Source: JABMMZ01 sp964505065 (lineage in GTDB: Bacteria > Bacteroidota > Bacteroidia > NS11-12g > UBA955). From it: a stretch of 64,000 nt of DNA. Below the pieces are notes generated by a model, which was not told the origin of the DNA, did no database searches, and worked only from the letters and a program-made list of their open reading frames with translations. Shown here one piece after another: positions 9,691 through 19,372 of the stretch. The position numbers were made by a program, and so were the translations under genes. How positions within the stretch are numbered: the first letter of the stretch is position 1; every line of letters begins with the position of its first letter. The DNA is taken from positions 8,873 through 72,872 of the forward strand of contig CAZDGF010000005.1 in NCBI GenBank assembly GCA_964505065.1. The letters are read 5' to 3'.

Positions 9691-9785
9691 GTCATTCTGT
9701 AAATTTTGGCTTTGCAAAATTATACAGAATCTTAAATTTGCAGAGATTCTGAATCTTTTTTCAGAGCAAAAAAGTTCAGAATGAC
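9691..9785. repeat. Nested palindromic intergenic repeat
   Basis: This fills most of the 400-base gap between actA and the next gene. Outer arms GTCATTCTG (9691-9699) and CAGAATGAC (9777-9785) are exact inverted copies. Inside is a 15-bp hairpin (9694-9708 with 9715-9730, one extra base) and a smaller AGATTCTGAATCT palindrome at 9744-9756. No convincing gene lies in the gap. It looks like an interspersed palindromic repeat of the non-coding type common in this phylum. Confidence 0.6.
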
Positions 9786-9823
9786 ACATTGGTTAAAATT
9801 ATACTTTAACTCAAAATTTTTCA

Positions 9824-12800
9824 CTACTGCATCACGGTAACCGTGCCTTTTTGGGTATAAAATTTATTGTCCCAACCTCTATAGGTTACAATCCAAATAT
9901 AGACATCATTACCTGCTATTTTGCCATTGGTTTTGCCGTCCCATTGTGTACCTTTAAAATCGTTTTGCCATACTTTTTGCCCCCAACGGTTAAATACTTT
10001 CATGTCAAATTCTCTTACAAAAGCGTGTGATACACCCCAAACATCGTTCGTAGCATCATCATTAGGGCTAAAGGCATTTGGCACATATACTTGGGGCGGT
10101 TGTATAAGGCGTATTTCGTTGCTTTGGCTTATGGCATTATAGCCTTCGCCTTTTTCATTCTTGCCTTCATAGGCATTTACAACATAAAAATAGGCTCCCC
10201 ACCAAAGGTCTAAAGCCTCATCGTGGTATGTGCGTAATAAATTGGTATTGGTTAAATATCGAAGTGAGCCTGTATCTACTCTTCTGGAAAGTTCGTAATT
10301 TTTAACGCCACCATGCCAAATACGGTATGGCATCCAATCTAAATCAAAAAACAAAGGACCGGCTTCGCCTTTTAGTACAATATTGCACGCCTCATTGCTT
10401 GGCTTGCTAATATGTCCACACTTGTCGTTTACACCTATTTTATAACAATAGCTGCGTTCGCCTACTTTTACATTGTTATCTTCATAAGTAGTATCGGTTT
10501 TTACCTCTATCGTTTTTATTTTTTTATACCCTTTAGAAACGCCATTGATATTATCGGCTTTATAAATATCATAACTGCCAAAATCGTCTTCTTTGCTGGT
10601 AAACCAACTAATTTTTACCTTGCTATTGTCTATAACTGTAGCATAATTCAAATATGTAGAATCTATAGGGGTATTGTATTGTGCCAATGTGCTTATACGT
10701 ATGCCAGCACTATACGCTTGGTTGCATATATTATAGCCTACCATATAGTAAATGTAATTATTGGCTTTGGGGTCTAAGGTTACTCTATCGGTATATTCGC
10801 CCCCTAAATTATTTTTAATGGTATCAAGTGCAATTATTCTTGCATTAGGGTTGATACGATACAACACAATATGCTTAAAGTATTTGTTTTTCGGAAAAGA
10901 TTCCCACGAAAGTTTTAAGCTACCATCTTCTTTAAAATTTAAGCAAATGGTTTCGGGGGTAAGCGTTAAAGGTGGGTCTTTTACTACTATTTTTATAATG
11001 GCTTGGTTGCTATCTTGTGTTGGGCAGCCTTTGTCATATACTTTTACTTTCAGTTTTATGGTATCATTAGAAATATGCTGACAGCCAGACCGCCAGGTTA
11101 TTTTAGCCGAAATTTTATTTTCTGTATTAGATTTTGTAAAGCTGCTTATTTTGGGCAATGGTTTAGGAAAATTTATATTGGTAAACATTTCGCCTTCCAA
11201 TTTTATAGAGAGCGTATCGTCAAAATCGGGGTCGGAAACTGTAAGGTCGAAATTTAAAGTATCGGTAGCAAAAACGGTATAAAAAGAATCTTTGGCTTTG
11301 GGCTTTCTATTCAAGTTTTCAAAATCTATTTTAAATAAAGCATTGTTGCAATTGCCAGAATTATTGGTTCGGCTATAAGCACCTATTGTAGTAGGGTAGA
11401 GGCTTTGCGCACCACAGCCACCGCATAAAGATTGGTAAATAATTCCTTTTTTATCAAAGCGGCTGGTGCCGCCATCTACGTGTTCATGCGCCTCTACCCT
11501 GCCCGAACTTCTACCACCAAAATAACTTGAAAACAATAATTCTCGCATATTTTTTGCAAATACTGCAACATAAAAGTCGTTATTATCTGTAGTGCTTTGT
11601 AGTGCATCTTTTGTAAGAGGCATTCCATTGGTTCCGCCACCCAAAAAACCACCTATTTCAGCAGCTCCCCAACCAGAGATAAAAATACGCTCACATTGGT
11701 CTATCAAAAAAGCTGTTGGCGATATATCTGGACGTAATTTATTGGTAGCCCCAAATACAGTTTCCAACTCTATAGCGGTGCATTCTTTGTTTATTTTTTT
11801 TATAAATTGCTTAGCATTTGTATTGCTATACACATTGGCAGAAACACCCATTAAGCCTTTAGTTTGCCCGTATATAAATGGTTTGCCATATTTGTCTGTT
11901 TTTACAAAATACGATTGGTCGTAATCTGATGTACCAATCATGGTATAAGCCAATATATTGCCTGAGGGCAAATCTATTCTTGCTAAAAAGCCATCAGCTT
12001 GCCCTCCGTTGTTTGTTTTTTTAAGTCCATTTACAGCGTAATCAAACGAGGAGCTTGTACTACCGCCTGTAATATAAATATCATTGTTTAATCCAAAATC
12101 CAGTCCATAAGCTGCATCTTCGGCTGTGCCGCCTATATAGGTGCTATAAAGTAGGTTTTGGCAAGCGGCATCTAATATAAAAAAGCAGCCTTCTTGTTTG
12201 CCATTATAGCTGTTATCAAGCGCATTGGTAGATAGTGGAAAATCAGTTGAATTGGTGCTACTTGCCACATAAATGTTGTTGTTTTTATCTACTATTACCT
12301 CTCCTCTAAAATCATCGGCATAATTATATAAAAGGGGTGTTATTTGCCCTGTTGGTCTATCGCCATTTAGTCCATCAAAACTATTGCCACCTATGTATGT
12401 GCTGCTTTTTAATTGCCTACCATCGGCAGAAAGTATGGCTACAAAAATATCCGATTCTCCATTTTGCGTTATATCAAAACCATTGTTAGCCATAGGAAAA
12501 TCTATACTTTTGGTGCTACCCATTATTACCAAATTGCCTTCATGGTTTACCACCATGCTGTGCGGCTGGTCGTTGCTTGTGCTGCCACCTAAATAAGTGG
12601 CATACAATAGTTTTTTGCCATCTTTGCTGTATTTAAGAATACCACAATCTCTTGCAGTGTAGCCTATACCTCGTGGAAAAGGACCTTCATCTGTTCCTCC
12701 TGCAAAAAACCTTTGAAATGCACCAGTAGTAGAGGGGAAGCCGTTGTCAAAGTCATTAAAAACAGTGCCTCCACTATAAGCATTGCCCGAGTCATCGTAG

Positions 12801-13567
12801 GTAGCTGTATAGCCAAAATTATCTGTATATGAGCCGCTAAAAGTGCTAAACACCAATAGGGGGTCTATTATTAATTTATTGCGCTTGTTTCGTTTACTAT
12901 TTAAACTAAAGCTTACAATATTATCATTAAGTGTGTAAGATGTTGCAATTTCAGTATTTTTTGCTTTGGTTTCTTCATATACATAGGGTTTTAGCTCGGT
13001 AATAGTGCCTAAACTTGTGGTAAATACCATATTGTCATTTTGTATATAAATGCTATCTGCACCTGTGTATTTTAATTGAATATCGCTTGGGTTTCCACCT
13101 TTGTTTACAATAAAATTGTATTTTAATTGCCCTTGGTATTCCAGCATTTCAAAATCTATATGGTTATAAATATTCTTAACCATTATTTTTTTATAGCTTG
13201 GCACATTGCTTGCCCAATATTGGGACTTATTGCCAATAAAATAATTGCTATAACTCTCATAAGCCTCTATGCCTTGGTATAGGGCATTGGTATTGGCATT
13301 TAAAAATTCTATTTGTACAATATGGGCTTTAAAAGAATCTAATTTTGGATTATTGTGTTGTATTTGGCTTAGTTTGTCGGCATCGTAAAAATAATACGCC
13401 AATTTACCATTGCCTATAAATATTTTAGCACTTTTTAGTTCGGCTTTAAATTGAATATTTGGCTGCCATTGCCCTTTGTTTTGGGTAAAGCGCACTTGCG
13501 CCTTGCTATTATAAATAGCCAAACTAAAAACAACACTACAAGATAAAAATTTAAACCATTTTATCAT
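9824..13567 (-). CDS. Very large secreted beta-propeller protein with type IX gliding-motility C-terminal domain
   Basis: 1247 residues. Signal peptide at residues 1-23. Residues about 25-240 (opening RFTQNKGQWQPNIQF) look like the DUF7948-type domain that precedes SBBP repeats. SBBP-like propeller repeats follow (LLYATYLGGST, NIYVASSTNSTDFPLS and similar motifs, about 255-720). The region to about 1140 has fibronectin/immunoglobulin-like segments. The end, from VPNAFSPNDDATNDVWGV to VTVMQ, is the gliding-motility-associated C-terminal domain used as a type B sorting signal by the type IX system. It is therefore expected to be exported through SprA, encoded in the same window, and held at or released from the cell surface. 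Ligand unknown. Confidence 0.88.
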   Translation of the reverse strand: MIKWFKFLSCSVVFSLAIYNSKAQVRFTQNKGQWQPNIQFKAELKSAKIFIGNGKLAYYFYDADKLSQIQHNNPKLDSFKAHIVQIEFLNANTNALYQGIEAYESYSNYFIGNKSQYWASNVPSYKKIMVKNIYNHIDFEMLEYQGQLKYNFIVNKGGNPSDIQLKYTGADSIYIQNDNMVFTTSLGTITELKPYVYEETKAKNTEIATSYTLNDNIVSFSLNSKRNKRNKLIIDPLLVFSTFSGSYTDNFGYTATYDDSGNAYSGGTVFNDFDNGFPSTTGAFQRFFAGGTDEGPFPRGIGYTARDCGILKYSKDGKKLLYATYLGGSTSNDQPHSMVVNHEGNLVIMGSTKSIDFPMANNGFDITQNGESDIFVAILSADGRQLKSSTYIGGNSFDGLNGDRPTGQITPLLYNYADDFRGEVIVDKNNNIYVASSTNSTDFPLSTNALDNSYNGKQEGCFFILDAACQNLLYSTYIGGTAEDAAYGLDFGLNNDIYITGGSTSSSFDYAVNGLKKTNNGGQADGFLARIDLPSGNILAYTMIGTSDYDQSYFVKTDKYGKPFIYGQTKGLMGVSANVYSNTNAKQFIKKINKECTAIELETVFGATNKLRPDISPTAFLIDQCERIFISGWGAAEIGGFLGGGTNGMPLTKDALQSTTDNNDFYVAVFAKNMRELLFSSYFGGRSSGRVEAHEHVDGGTSRFDKKGIIYQSLCGGCGAQSLYPTTIGAYSRTNNSGNCNNALFKIDFENLNRKPKAKDSFYTVFATDTLNFDLTVSDPDFDDTLSIKLEGEMFTNINFPKPLPKISSFTKSNTENKISAKITWRSGCQHISNDTIKLKVKVYDKGCPTQDSNQAIIKIVVKDPPLTLTPETICLNFKEDGSLKLSWESFPKNKYFKHIVLYRINPNARIIALDTIKNNLGGEYTDRVTLDPKANNYIYYMVGYNICNQAYSAGIRISTLAQYNTPIDSTYLNYATVIDNSKVKISWFTSKEDDFGSYDIYKADNINGVSKGYKKIKTIEVKTDTTYEDNNVKVGERSYCYKIGVNDKCGHISKPSNEACNIVLKGEAGPLFFDLDWMPYRIWHGGVKNYELSRRVDTGSLRYLTNTNLLRTYHDEALDLWWGAYFYVVNAYEGKNEKGEGYNAISQSNEIRLIQPPQVYVPNAFSPNDDATNDVWGVSHAFVREFDMKVFNRWGQKVWQNDFKGTQWDGKTNGKIAGNDVYIWIVTYRGWDNKFYTQKGTVTVMQ

Positions 13568-13686
13568 TCAATTGAACCCTTTATACCAACATACGAATAT
13601 AAGTATTTTTATGGTTAGACGAAAATACAGTGTAAAATGTTGCATGAAGGTTAATAAAAGAGGATTTTAAAAATCTGGATTTTTTT

Positions 13687-14424
13687 TCAAAATGCAAACC
13701 CAATATAAAATTCCCATTGGTTTTTAATATCTATAAAATAGCCTTTATATTGATAAAGCGAAGGAGAAAATGTGCTTCCAACCCTATAATTAATATTTGT
13801 GTTAATATTATTTGCAAATAAAATTCTCGTGCCGTATGTCAAACATTTATTTTTAATTTTGCTTTTAAATTTCAATTGTAAAAAAGTATTGATGTAATAA
13901 AATTTATTTGTTTCATGGTTTATATTTATAGAATCGCTAAAGCCTCCGCTTGAGTAAAGAAATGTAAAGGTTTCAGATTGAGCAGTACTTAAAACCATTC
14001 CAGTGCCTAATAATCCGATTGATAAAAAACTTTCTGTATTTTTTGTTTTTAATATTTTTCTTTCAATACTTATACCAGATTGTAAGCCAATATTTATACT
14101 TCTACTCCGCATATTTGCTGTTGTAGGTTGCAATAAATTACTGCTTTGTTGGTAGCCCACAGTATATACTCTTGTGTTAATACCAACAATACCATTTAAA
14201 TAATATTTTTTTATTTTTTTTAATGGTGCTTCATAATTTATTGTAGCGCTAAAAATATTATTATCTCTAAAAGGGCCATCTTTTTGGTAAAAAATATCAT
14301 AGCTATCAAATGAACGTTGACCAATATTGACAATTAAACAACGATTTAAACTATCTAAAGATTTTGAAAAAGCCAAACTAAAGTTTAATAACATAAAGAG
14401 CGGTAAAATATTTTTTAATAACAT
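13687..14424 (-). CDS. Predicted outer-membrane protein, unknown function
   Basis: 245 residues from the ATG at 14422-14424, which gives a normal signal peptide (MLLKNILPLFMLLNFSLAFS). An upstream ATG at 14454 would add ten residues. Alternating hydrophobic strands and a final aromatic residue (FYIGFAF) suggest an outer-membrane beta-barrel. Family not recognised. A TATTTTTG box at 14433-14440 lies 8 bases before the chosen start. It is transcribed divergently from fmt. Confidence 0.6.
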   Translation of the reverse strand: MLLKNILPLFMLLNFSLAFSKSLDSLNRCLIVNIGQRSFDSYDIFYQKDGPFRDNNIFSATINYEAPLKKIKKYYLNGIVGINTRVYTVGYQQSSNLLQPTTANMRSRSINIGLQSGISIERKILKTKNTESFLSIGLLGTGMVLSTAQSETFTFLYSSGGFSDSININHETNKFYYINTFLQLKFKSKIKNKCLTYGTRILFANNINTNINYRVGSTFSPSLYQYKGYFIDIKNQWEFYIGFAF

Positions 14425-14500
14425 ACAAGAAACAAAAATAAAGTATTTTAGCAAAAGTTTAATGTATTTCTAATTATTTTTGCCCTTCATTTTATTCCTT

Positions 14501-15415
14501 TTGAACAAACAAGATTTACGCATTATTTTTTTTGGCACACCCCATTTTGCAGTAGCTTCGCTAAAGGCAATGGTAGAGGCTGGGTATAACATTATAGCAG
14601 TGGTTACCGCACCCGATAAACCTGCTGGTAGAGGGTATAATGTGCAACAATCGGCTGTAAAAACGTATGCCAATAGTGTAAACTTGCCCATATTGCAGCC
14701 TATAAATATGAAAGATGAGGCTTTTTTAACCGAACTTAAAAGTTACAATGCCCATATACAAATAGTGATAGCTTTTAGAATGATGCCTGAAAAAGTATGG
14801 AATATGCCGCCAATGGGCACTTTTAATTTGCATGCCAGCTATTTGCCCAATTATAGAGGGGCGGCACCTATTAACTGGGCAATTATAAATGGCGAAAAAG
14901 AAACAGGTGTTACCACTTTTTTTTTAAAACACGAAATAGATACAGGCAGTATTATTTTACAAGAAAAAACAAGCATTTTACCTACAGATAATGCAGGCAC
15001 ACTGCACAATAAATTAATGGCGCAAGGGGCGGAATTGGTTCTTAAATCGTTGGCATTAATACAAACAGAAAACTACGAATTACAGCCGCAGCAAGCGGGT
15101 AATTTTCCGCATGCCAGCAAACTATTTACCCAGCAGAGTAAAATAGATTTTAACCAAACAGCTGAAATGGTACACAATTTAATTAGAGGTTTAAGTCCTT
15201 ATCCTACTGCATTTACAAGCTATAAAGGCAAATTATTAAAGGTATTTGAAAGCCAACTAACAGAAGAAAAAGCTGATGAGATAGGTAAATTTGAAATTAT
15301 AAACAAAAATGAACTTTGGGTAAGCTGTGCAGATTTTAAACTAAAGCTTATAGAGCTGCAACCAGAGGGCAAAAAACGTATGTTGGCAGCCGATTTTACA
15401 AATGGTTTGCGTTAG
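14501..15415 (+). CDS. fmt: Methionyl-tRNA formyltransferase
   Basis: Adds a formyl group from 10-formyltetrahydrofolate to initiator methionyl-tRNA. The N-terminal formyltransferase fold begins LRIIFFGTPHFAVASL. The catalytic signature NLHASYLPNYRGAAPINWAI and the downstream EIDTGSI aspartate segment are intact, and the C-terminal OB-like domain is present. No ATG exists at the front. A TTG at 14501 gives a protein of normal form (304 residues). An earlier TTG at 14480 falls inside a TATTTTTG promoter-like box (14475-14482), which argues against it. The stop is only two bases from the convergent thioredoxin-like gene. Confidence 0.93.
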   Translation: MNKQDLRIIFFGTPHFAVASLKAMVEAGYNIIAVVTAPDKPAGRGYNVQQSAVKTYANSVNLPILQPINMKDEAFLTELKSYNAHIQIVIAFRMMPEKVWNMPPMGTFNLHASYLPNYRGAAPINWAIINGEKETGVTTFFLKHEIDTGSIILQEKTSILPTDNAGTLHNKLMAQGAELVLKSLALIQTENYELQPQQAGNFPHASKLFTQQSKIDFNQTAEMVHNLIRGLSPYPTAFTSYKGKLLKVFESQLTEEKADEIGKFEIINKNELWVSCADFKLKLIELQPEGKKRMLAADFTNGLR

Positions 15416-15417
15416 GT

Positions 15418-15909
15418 TTATTCTTTTACCAATTTGCTAACAGTAGCCACAGTTTCGGCAGAAAACCAATTGATGCCCTCTACTCTCACATCTATAGTAT
15501 TACCTTTTTTGTTCATTAAATATGTTGTAGGAAAGCGAGCAATACCTATACTTTTAAGCATTTTAGAAGAATTGTAGAAATTTAATTGCGAATTAAACTT
15601 GGCTTTAAATCCTGCAATTTTTTCAATACCCTCATCGCTTACCATTAGTATTTCTATGCTATCTCCAAACTTTTGTTTGAGTTTCAAAAGCTCTGGTTGC
15701 TCTTTTACACAATCGCTACACCATGTTTGAAAATAACTTACAATAAATACTTTGTTTTTTAAAGTATTGGCATCAAACTTTTGATTTTGTAAATCTGTAA
15801 GTTCTGTTTTTAATAATGGTGATTTTGGTTTTCTCATTTTTGCAGCAATAAAATAAGTAGCAATAAGAGCTAATAATATTGAAATTGCAATATTTGTTTT
15901 AATTTTCAT
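15418..15909 (-). CDS. Thioredoxin-like (TlpA/ResA-type) membrane-anchored protein
   Basis: 163 residues from the ATG at 15907-15909. The reading frame stays open further upstream, but the extra part has no protein-like character. One N-terminal transmembrane anchor (about residues 7-23) is followed by a thioredoxin fold with the redox motif WCSDC (cysteines 64 and 67) and the cis-proline region FPTTYLMNKKG. Probably a periplasm-facing thiol-disulfide protein; its partner is unknown. Convergent with fmt, stops two bases apart. Confidence 0.8.
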   Translation of the reverse strand: MKIKTNIAISILLALIATYFIAAKMRKPKSPLLKTELTDLQNQKFDANTLKNKVFIVSYFQTWCSDCVKEQPELLKLKQKFGDSIEILMVSDEGIEKIAGFKAKFNSQLNFYNSSKMLKSIGIARFPTTYLMNKKGNTIDVRVEGINWFSAETVATVSKLVKE

Positions 15910-15959
15910 TGCACAAAAATAGCCATAGAAATAGAATTTAGAATTAATTTTTAGAAAAA

Positions 15960-15991
15960 TTTGTATAAATAAATTACTTAACTTACTTTTG
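15960..15991 (+). promoter_or_regulatory. Promoter of rpmE2
   Basis: TTTG at 15960-15963 and TACTTTTG at 15984-15991, separated by 20 bases, fit the Bacteroidota sigma-ABfr consensus. Predicted start of transcription is about 20 bases before the L31 ATG. Confidence 0.65.
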
Positions 15992-16018
15992 CACTCCTTA
16001 AAAAGAAAAAAAAGTATC

Positions 16019-16267
16019 ATGAAAGAAGGCATACACCCAAGCAATTACCGTTTTGTAGTATTTAAAGATTTAACCAGCGATTATTCTTTTATTACACGTA
16101 GTTGTGTAGAAACCAAAGAAACCGTAAAATGGGAAGACGGCAATGAATATCCTATTTACAAATTAGAGATTTCAGATAAAAGCCATCCTTTCTTTACAGG
16201 TAAACAAACTCTTGTGGACACCGCAGGTAGAATTGATAAATTCAAAAAACGTTACGATAAAAAGTAA
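16019..16267 (+). CDS. rpmE2: Ribosomal protein bL31, type B (zinc-free form)
   Basis: 82 residues from the ATG at 16019 (MKEGIHPSNYRFVVFKDL). The frame opens further upstream but overlaps the promoter. The family sequence is clear: SDYSFITRSC, then HPFFTGKQTLVDTAGRIDKFKKRY. It lacks the CXXC pair of zinc-binding type A L31, so it is the type B form, which in other bacteria can replace the zinc form under zinc shortage. It is followed by a strong terminator. Confidence 0.95.
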   Translation: MKEGIHPSNYRFVVFKDLTSDYSFITRSCVETKETVKWEDGNEYPIYKLEISDKSHPFFTGKQTLVDTAGRIDKFKKRYDKK

Positions 16268-16285
16268 TTTTCAAATTATATTGAC

Positions 16286-16322
16286 AAAAAAAGTCCTAAT
16301 TTTTTAAGTTAGGACTTTTTTT
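16286..16322. terminator. Bidirectional terminator between rpmE2 and iscX
   Basis: Stem of 9 bp (16291-16299 with 16309-16317), extended by A/T pairs to 14 bp, loop of 9 bases. There is a T run on the plus side and an A run on the other, so it can serve both convergent genes. Confidence 0.88.
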
Positions 16323-16324
16323 AT

Positions 16325-16561
16325 TTACTGATTATCGCGCCATTCATAAACCCATTGGCTTTGTATCATTTCCAAATGCCCCTCGTTGCTTTCTTCTTTC
16401 AAGCCTTTAAAATTGGGTATTTCTAATACCCATTGTAGCAATTCTGTAAAACGTATGCGGTATATTTTAGATTCGCCAAATTCGTTGCCAAATCTTTCAT
16501 ACAATGCCATGGCTATATCTTCGTAATCTTTCCAATAAATGGGTAATTCAAAATGACTCAT
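16325..16561 (-). CDS. iscX: Iron-sulfur assembly accessory protein IscX
   Basis: 78 residues. The whole protein follows the IscX pattern: a YWKDYEDIAMALYERFG helix, RIRFTELLQWVLEIPNF, then SNEGHLEMIQSQWVYEW. IscX is a small acidic protein that binds iron and the cysteine desulfurase IscS and tunes cluster assembly. Here it stands alone, without other isc or suf genes in the window. Convergent with rpmE2. Confidence 0.85.
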   Translation of the reverse strand: MSHFELPIYWKDYEDIAMALYERFGNEFGESKIYRIRFTELLQWVLEIPNFKGLKEESNEGHLEMIQSQWVYEWRDNQ

Positions 16562-16678
16562 AATTTATATTTTTAAAAGGACAAAGGTATGAAATGAATA
16601 ATTAATAATGTACAAATAAAAAATGAATAGTTAACAATGAAAAATGAAAATACTTAGCCTATCAAACATTTACAATTG

Positions 16679-16686
16679 TATATTTG
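16679..16686 (+). promoter_or_regulatory. Possible -7 box of the M28 peptidase gene
   Basis: TATATTTG, 26 bases before the ATG at 16713. It supports that ATG over the upstream ATG at 16644, which would lie before the transcription start. The region just upstream (16590-16650) is an A-rich stretch with aatgaaaaatgaaa-like repeats. Confidence 0.4.
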
Positions 16687-16712
16687 CATTTTTAAAAAAA
16701 CAAACTTACAAT

Positions 16713-18398
16713 ATGCGTTCAATATTTGTATTATCAATAGTATTGGTTTTTTCGGGTTCAGCTTTTAGCCAAACAGAGGCAGAAATTGTTGCCCGTTTTA
16801 AACAAGATATTTCTTATTTGGCATCTGATGAATTAGAAGGAAGGCTTACTGGCTCCGATGGCGAGCAAAAATCTTCAACCTATATAGCCAATCAATTTTT
16901 AGCTAACGGCATTTTACCTTATGGCGATAATGGGCAGTATTTTCAAAATTTTAGTATTATACGTGTACGTATTGCAATGAGAAAAGAGTATTTAAAAATA
17001 AAAGACAATATTGGAAAATTAGAAGTTATAGGTGCAAGAGAAGGAGAATTTTATCCTATAGCCTATAGCTGCAATAAAGATAGCATTAATTTGCCTGTGT
17101 TTCAAGCTGGCTATGGTATAAATACAAAAGATTATAACGACTATAAAGATACTACAGATATTAGAGGAAAAATATTTGTAATTAAACTTGGCAGCCCCGA
17201 GGTAGGCACTGCACACAACAAATACGAACCTTACGAAAGTATTGGCTATAAGGTAGATGAAGCCATAAAACATGGTGCAAGAGGCATTGTTTTTGTTAGA
17301 AATGATACATTTTCTGAAATACCTAAAAGCTTTTTAGATAGAAGTATTAATCCAAGAAAAATACCAATTATATTTTCGAAAACAAAAACTGAAAGTATAT
17401 TAAATGCTTCAATAATAGATATGCAGGTAAATATTGCCCAACTCAATAGCACTGCACACAATGTGGTAGGTTTTATGAACAATAAAAAGAAAAAAACAAT
17501 AATAATAGGTGCGCATCAAGACCATTTGGGCTACAATGAATATGGGGGCAGCAGAACAAAAGCCGAAGGTAAAATACACAATGGTGCAGATGATAATGCA
17601 AGCGGTATAGCCATGATGTTGGAGCTAATGCGCAAAATAAAAAAGAGTAAAAAATTAAAGAAATGTAATTATGTTTTTATTGCTTTTAGTGGCGAAGAGC
17701 AAGGCTTATTAGGCTCTAATTATTTTGTAAAACATACTTCTTTGAATTTAAAAAAGGTAAAATATATGCTCAATTTTGATATGGTAGGCAGATTGGATAG
17801 CATCAAAAAAGCCTTGATGATATATGGCGTAGGCACTAGCCCCGAATGGAAAACCAGTATAGCCAAACTTGAAACCGATAGTACTCAAATAAAAATAAAA
17901 ACTGCAGAAAGCGGGACTGGTAGTAGCGACCACACCAATTTTTACTATCAAAATATACCAGTATTGCATTATTTTAGTGGGCAACATAGCGATTACCACA
18001 TGCCTTCTGATGATGAACATTTAATAAATTACCATGGTATGTATTTAAGTTACGATGTGGTTATTCAAATGTTGAAAAACACCAGAAAAATAAAAAATTT
18101 TACATTTACCCCTACTAAAAGCGAAGAAAGCCAACGCATGAGTTTTAAAGTAACGCTTGGTATAATGCCCGATTATGCTTTTGATGGCGTGGGCATGCGT
18201 GTAGATGGTGTAACACTTGAAAAAGCGGGAGCTAAAGCAGGTTTACTAAAAAATGATATTATAACCAAACTTGGCGAATACAGCATAAACAGTGTAGAAA
18301 CCTATATGAAAGCATTAAGCACTTTTAAAAAAGGCGATACCACTACAATGGTAATAAAACGTGGAGCAGAAGAAAAAACATTAACCGTTACATTTTAA
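16713..18398 (+). CDS. Secreted M28-family zinc aminopeptidase with PA and PDZ domains
   Basis: 561 residues from the ATG at 16713, beginning with a signal peptide (MRSIFVLSIVLVFSGSAFSQ). A PA-type insert (about residues 90-240) precedes the M28 core. Zinc-site motifs are GAHQDHLG (about 266), NGADDNASG (about 291), SGEEQG (about 326), NFDMVGR (about 354) and YHMPSDD (about 428). A C-terminal PDZ-like domain (about 490-561) carries the motif AGAKAGLLKNDIITKLG. Probably cuts peptides in the periplasm or outside the cell. metF follows after 14 bases. Confidence 0.88.
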   Translation: MRSIFVLSIVLVFSGSAFSQTEAEIVARFKQDISYLASDELEGRLTGSDGEQKSSTYIANQFLANGILPYGDNGQYFQNFSIIRVRIAMRKEYLKIKDNIGKLEVIGAREGEFYPIAYSCNKDSINLPVFQAGYGINTKDYNDYKDTTDIRGKIFVIKLGSPEVGTAHNKYEPYESIGYKVDEAIKHGARGIVFVRNDTFSEIPKSFLDRSINPRKIPIIFSKTKTESILNASIIDMQVNIAQLNSTAHNVVGFMNNKKKKTIIIGAHQDHLGYNEYGGSRTKAEGKIHNGADDNASGIAMMLELMRKIKKSKKLKKCNYVFIAFSGEEQGLLGSNYFVKHTSLNLKKVKYMLNFDMVGRLDSIKKALMIYGVGTSPEWKTSIAKLETDSTQIKIKTAESGTGSSDHTNFYYQNIPVLHYFSGQHSDYHMPSDDEHLINYHGMYLSYDVVIQMLKNTRKIKNFTFTPTKSEESQRMSFKVTLGIMPDYAFDGVGMRVDGVTLEKAGAKAGLLKNDIITKLGEYSINSVETYMKALSTFKKGDTTTMVIKRGAEEKTLTVTF

Positions 18399-18412
18399 AA
18401 TACCACAAAAAA

Positions 18413-19366
18413 TTGAAGATTACAGAACATATTAGCAAAGCCAAAAGCACCCTTTTTTCGTTTGAAATACTGCCACCATTAAAAGGCAATAATATTGAAA
18501 GTATTTATGCTGGCATTGAGCCATTAATGGAATTTAAGCCATCGTTTATAGATGTTACCTACCATAGAGAAGAGTATGTAATGAAAAAACGCAACGATGG
18601 CTTATTTGCCAAAGTGGCTACTAAAAAACGCCCTGGCACAGTGGCTATTTGTGCTGCTATAATGCATAAATTTAATGTAGATGCTGTGCCACATATTATA
18701 TGTGGAGGTTTTACCAAAGAAGACACAGAAAATGCCTTAATAGATTTGAATTTTTTAGGCATAGATAATATTTTGGCTTTGAGGGGCGATAACCAAAAAA
18801 ATGAAACCATTTTTACCCCTGAAAATGGCGGAAATGCGAATGCTTTAGAGCTTATTTATCAAATAAAAAACATGAACAGTGGTATTTATTTAGATGAAGA
18901 ATTGAGCAATGCCAATGTTACCAATTTTTGTATAGGTGGTGCCTGTTATCCCGAAAAACACCACGATGCACCAAACTTAAACAGCGACCTAAAATTTTTG
19001 AAACGCAAGGTAGAAAGCGGTGCCGAGTTTTTAGTAACACAAATGTTTTTTGACAATCAAAAATACTTTGATTTTGTAGAAAGGTGTAGAGCAGAAGGTA
19101 TTACTGTACCCATTATTCCAGGAATAAAACCATTGGCTACCAAAGCTCAATTAAGTGTATTGCCAAAATTATTCAATACAGATATTCCTTATGAACTTAG
19201 CGATGCAGTAGAAAAATGTAAAACTGCCGATGATGCTAAACAGATAGGTATTGAATGGGCCATTACACAATGTAAAGAACTTATAAAAGCCAATGTGCCA
19301 GTATTACATTTTTATACTATGGGTAAAAGCGAATCGACTAAAAAAATAGGCGAACAAATATTTTAA
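18413..19366 (+). CDS. metF: Methylenetetrahydrofolate reductase
   Basis: 317 residues, TTG start (TTG AAG ATT ACA, MKITEHI). Flavoprotein that reduces 5,10-methylene- to 5-methyltetrahydrofolate for methionine synthesis. Family motifs are FSFEILPPLKG near the start, FIDVTYHREE, DNILALRGD, IGGACYPEKH, FLVTQMFFDNQKYFDF and PIIPGIKPL. It lies between the M28 peptidase and rsgA with very short gaps, so the three may share a transcript. No riboswitch was seen in front of it. Confidence 0.94.
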   Translation: MKITEHISKAKSTLFSFEILPPLKGNNIESIYAGIEPLMEFKPSFIDVTYHREEYVMKKRNDGLFAKVATKKRPGTVAICAAIMHKFNVDAVPHIICGGFTKEDTENALIDLNFLGIDNILALRGDNQKNETIFTPENGGNANALELIYQIKNMNSGIYLDEELSNANVTNFCIGGACYPEKHHDAPNLNSDLKFLKRKVESGAEFLVTQMFFDNQKYFDFVERCRAEGITVPIIPGIKPLATKAQLSVLPKLFNTDIPYELSDAVEKCKTADDAKQIGIEWAITQCKELIKANVPVLHFYTMGKSESTKKIGEQIF

Positions 19367-19372
19367 TTTATT

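Noticed and set aside
9589..9789. A 66-codon minus-strand frame in the actA gap
   Set aside because: It runs through the nested palindrome and has a low-complexity Asn/Leu/Phe composition; no promoter or domain.
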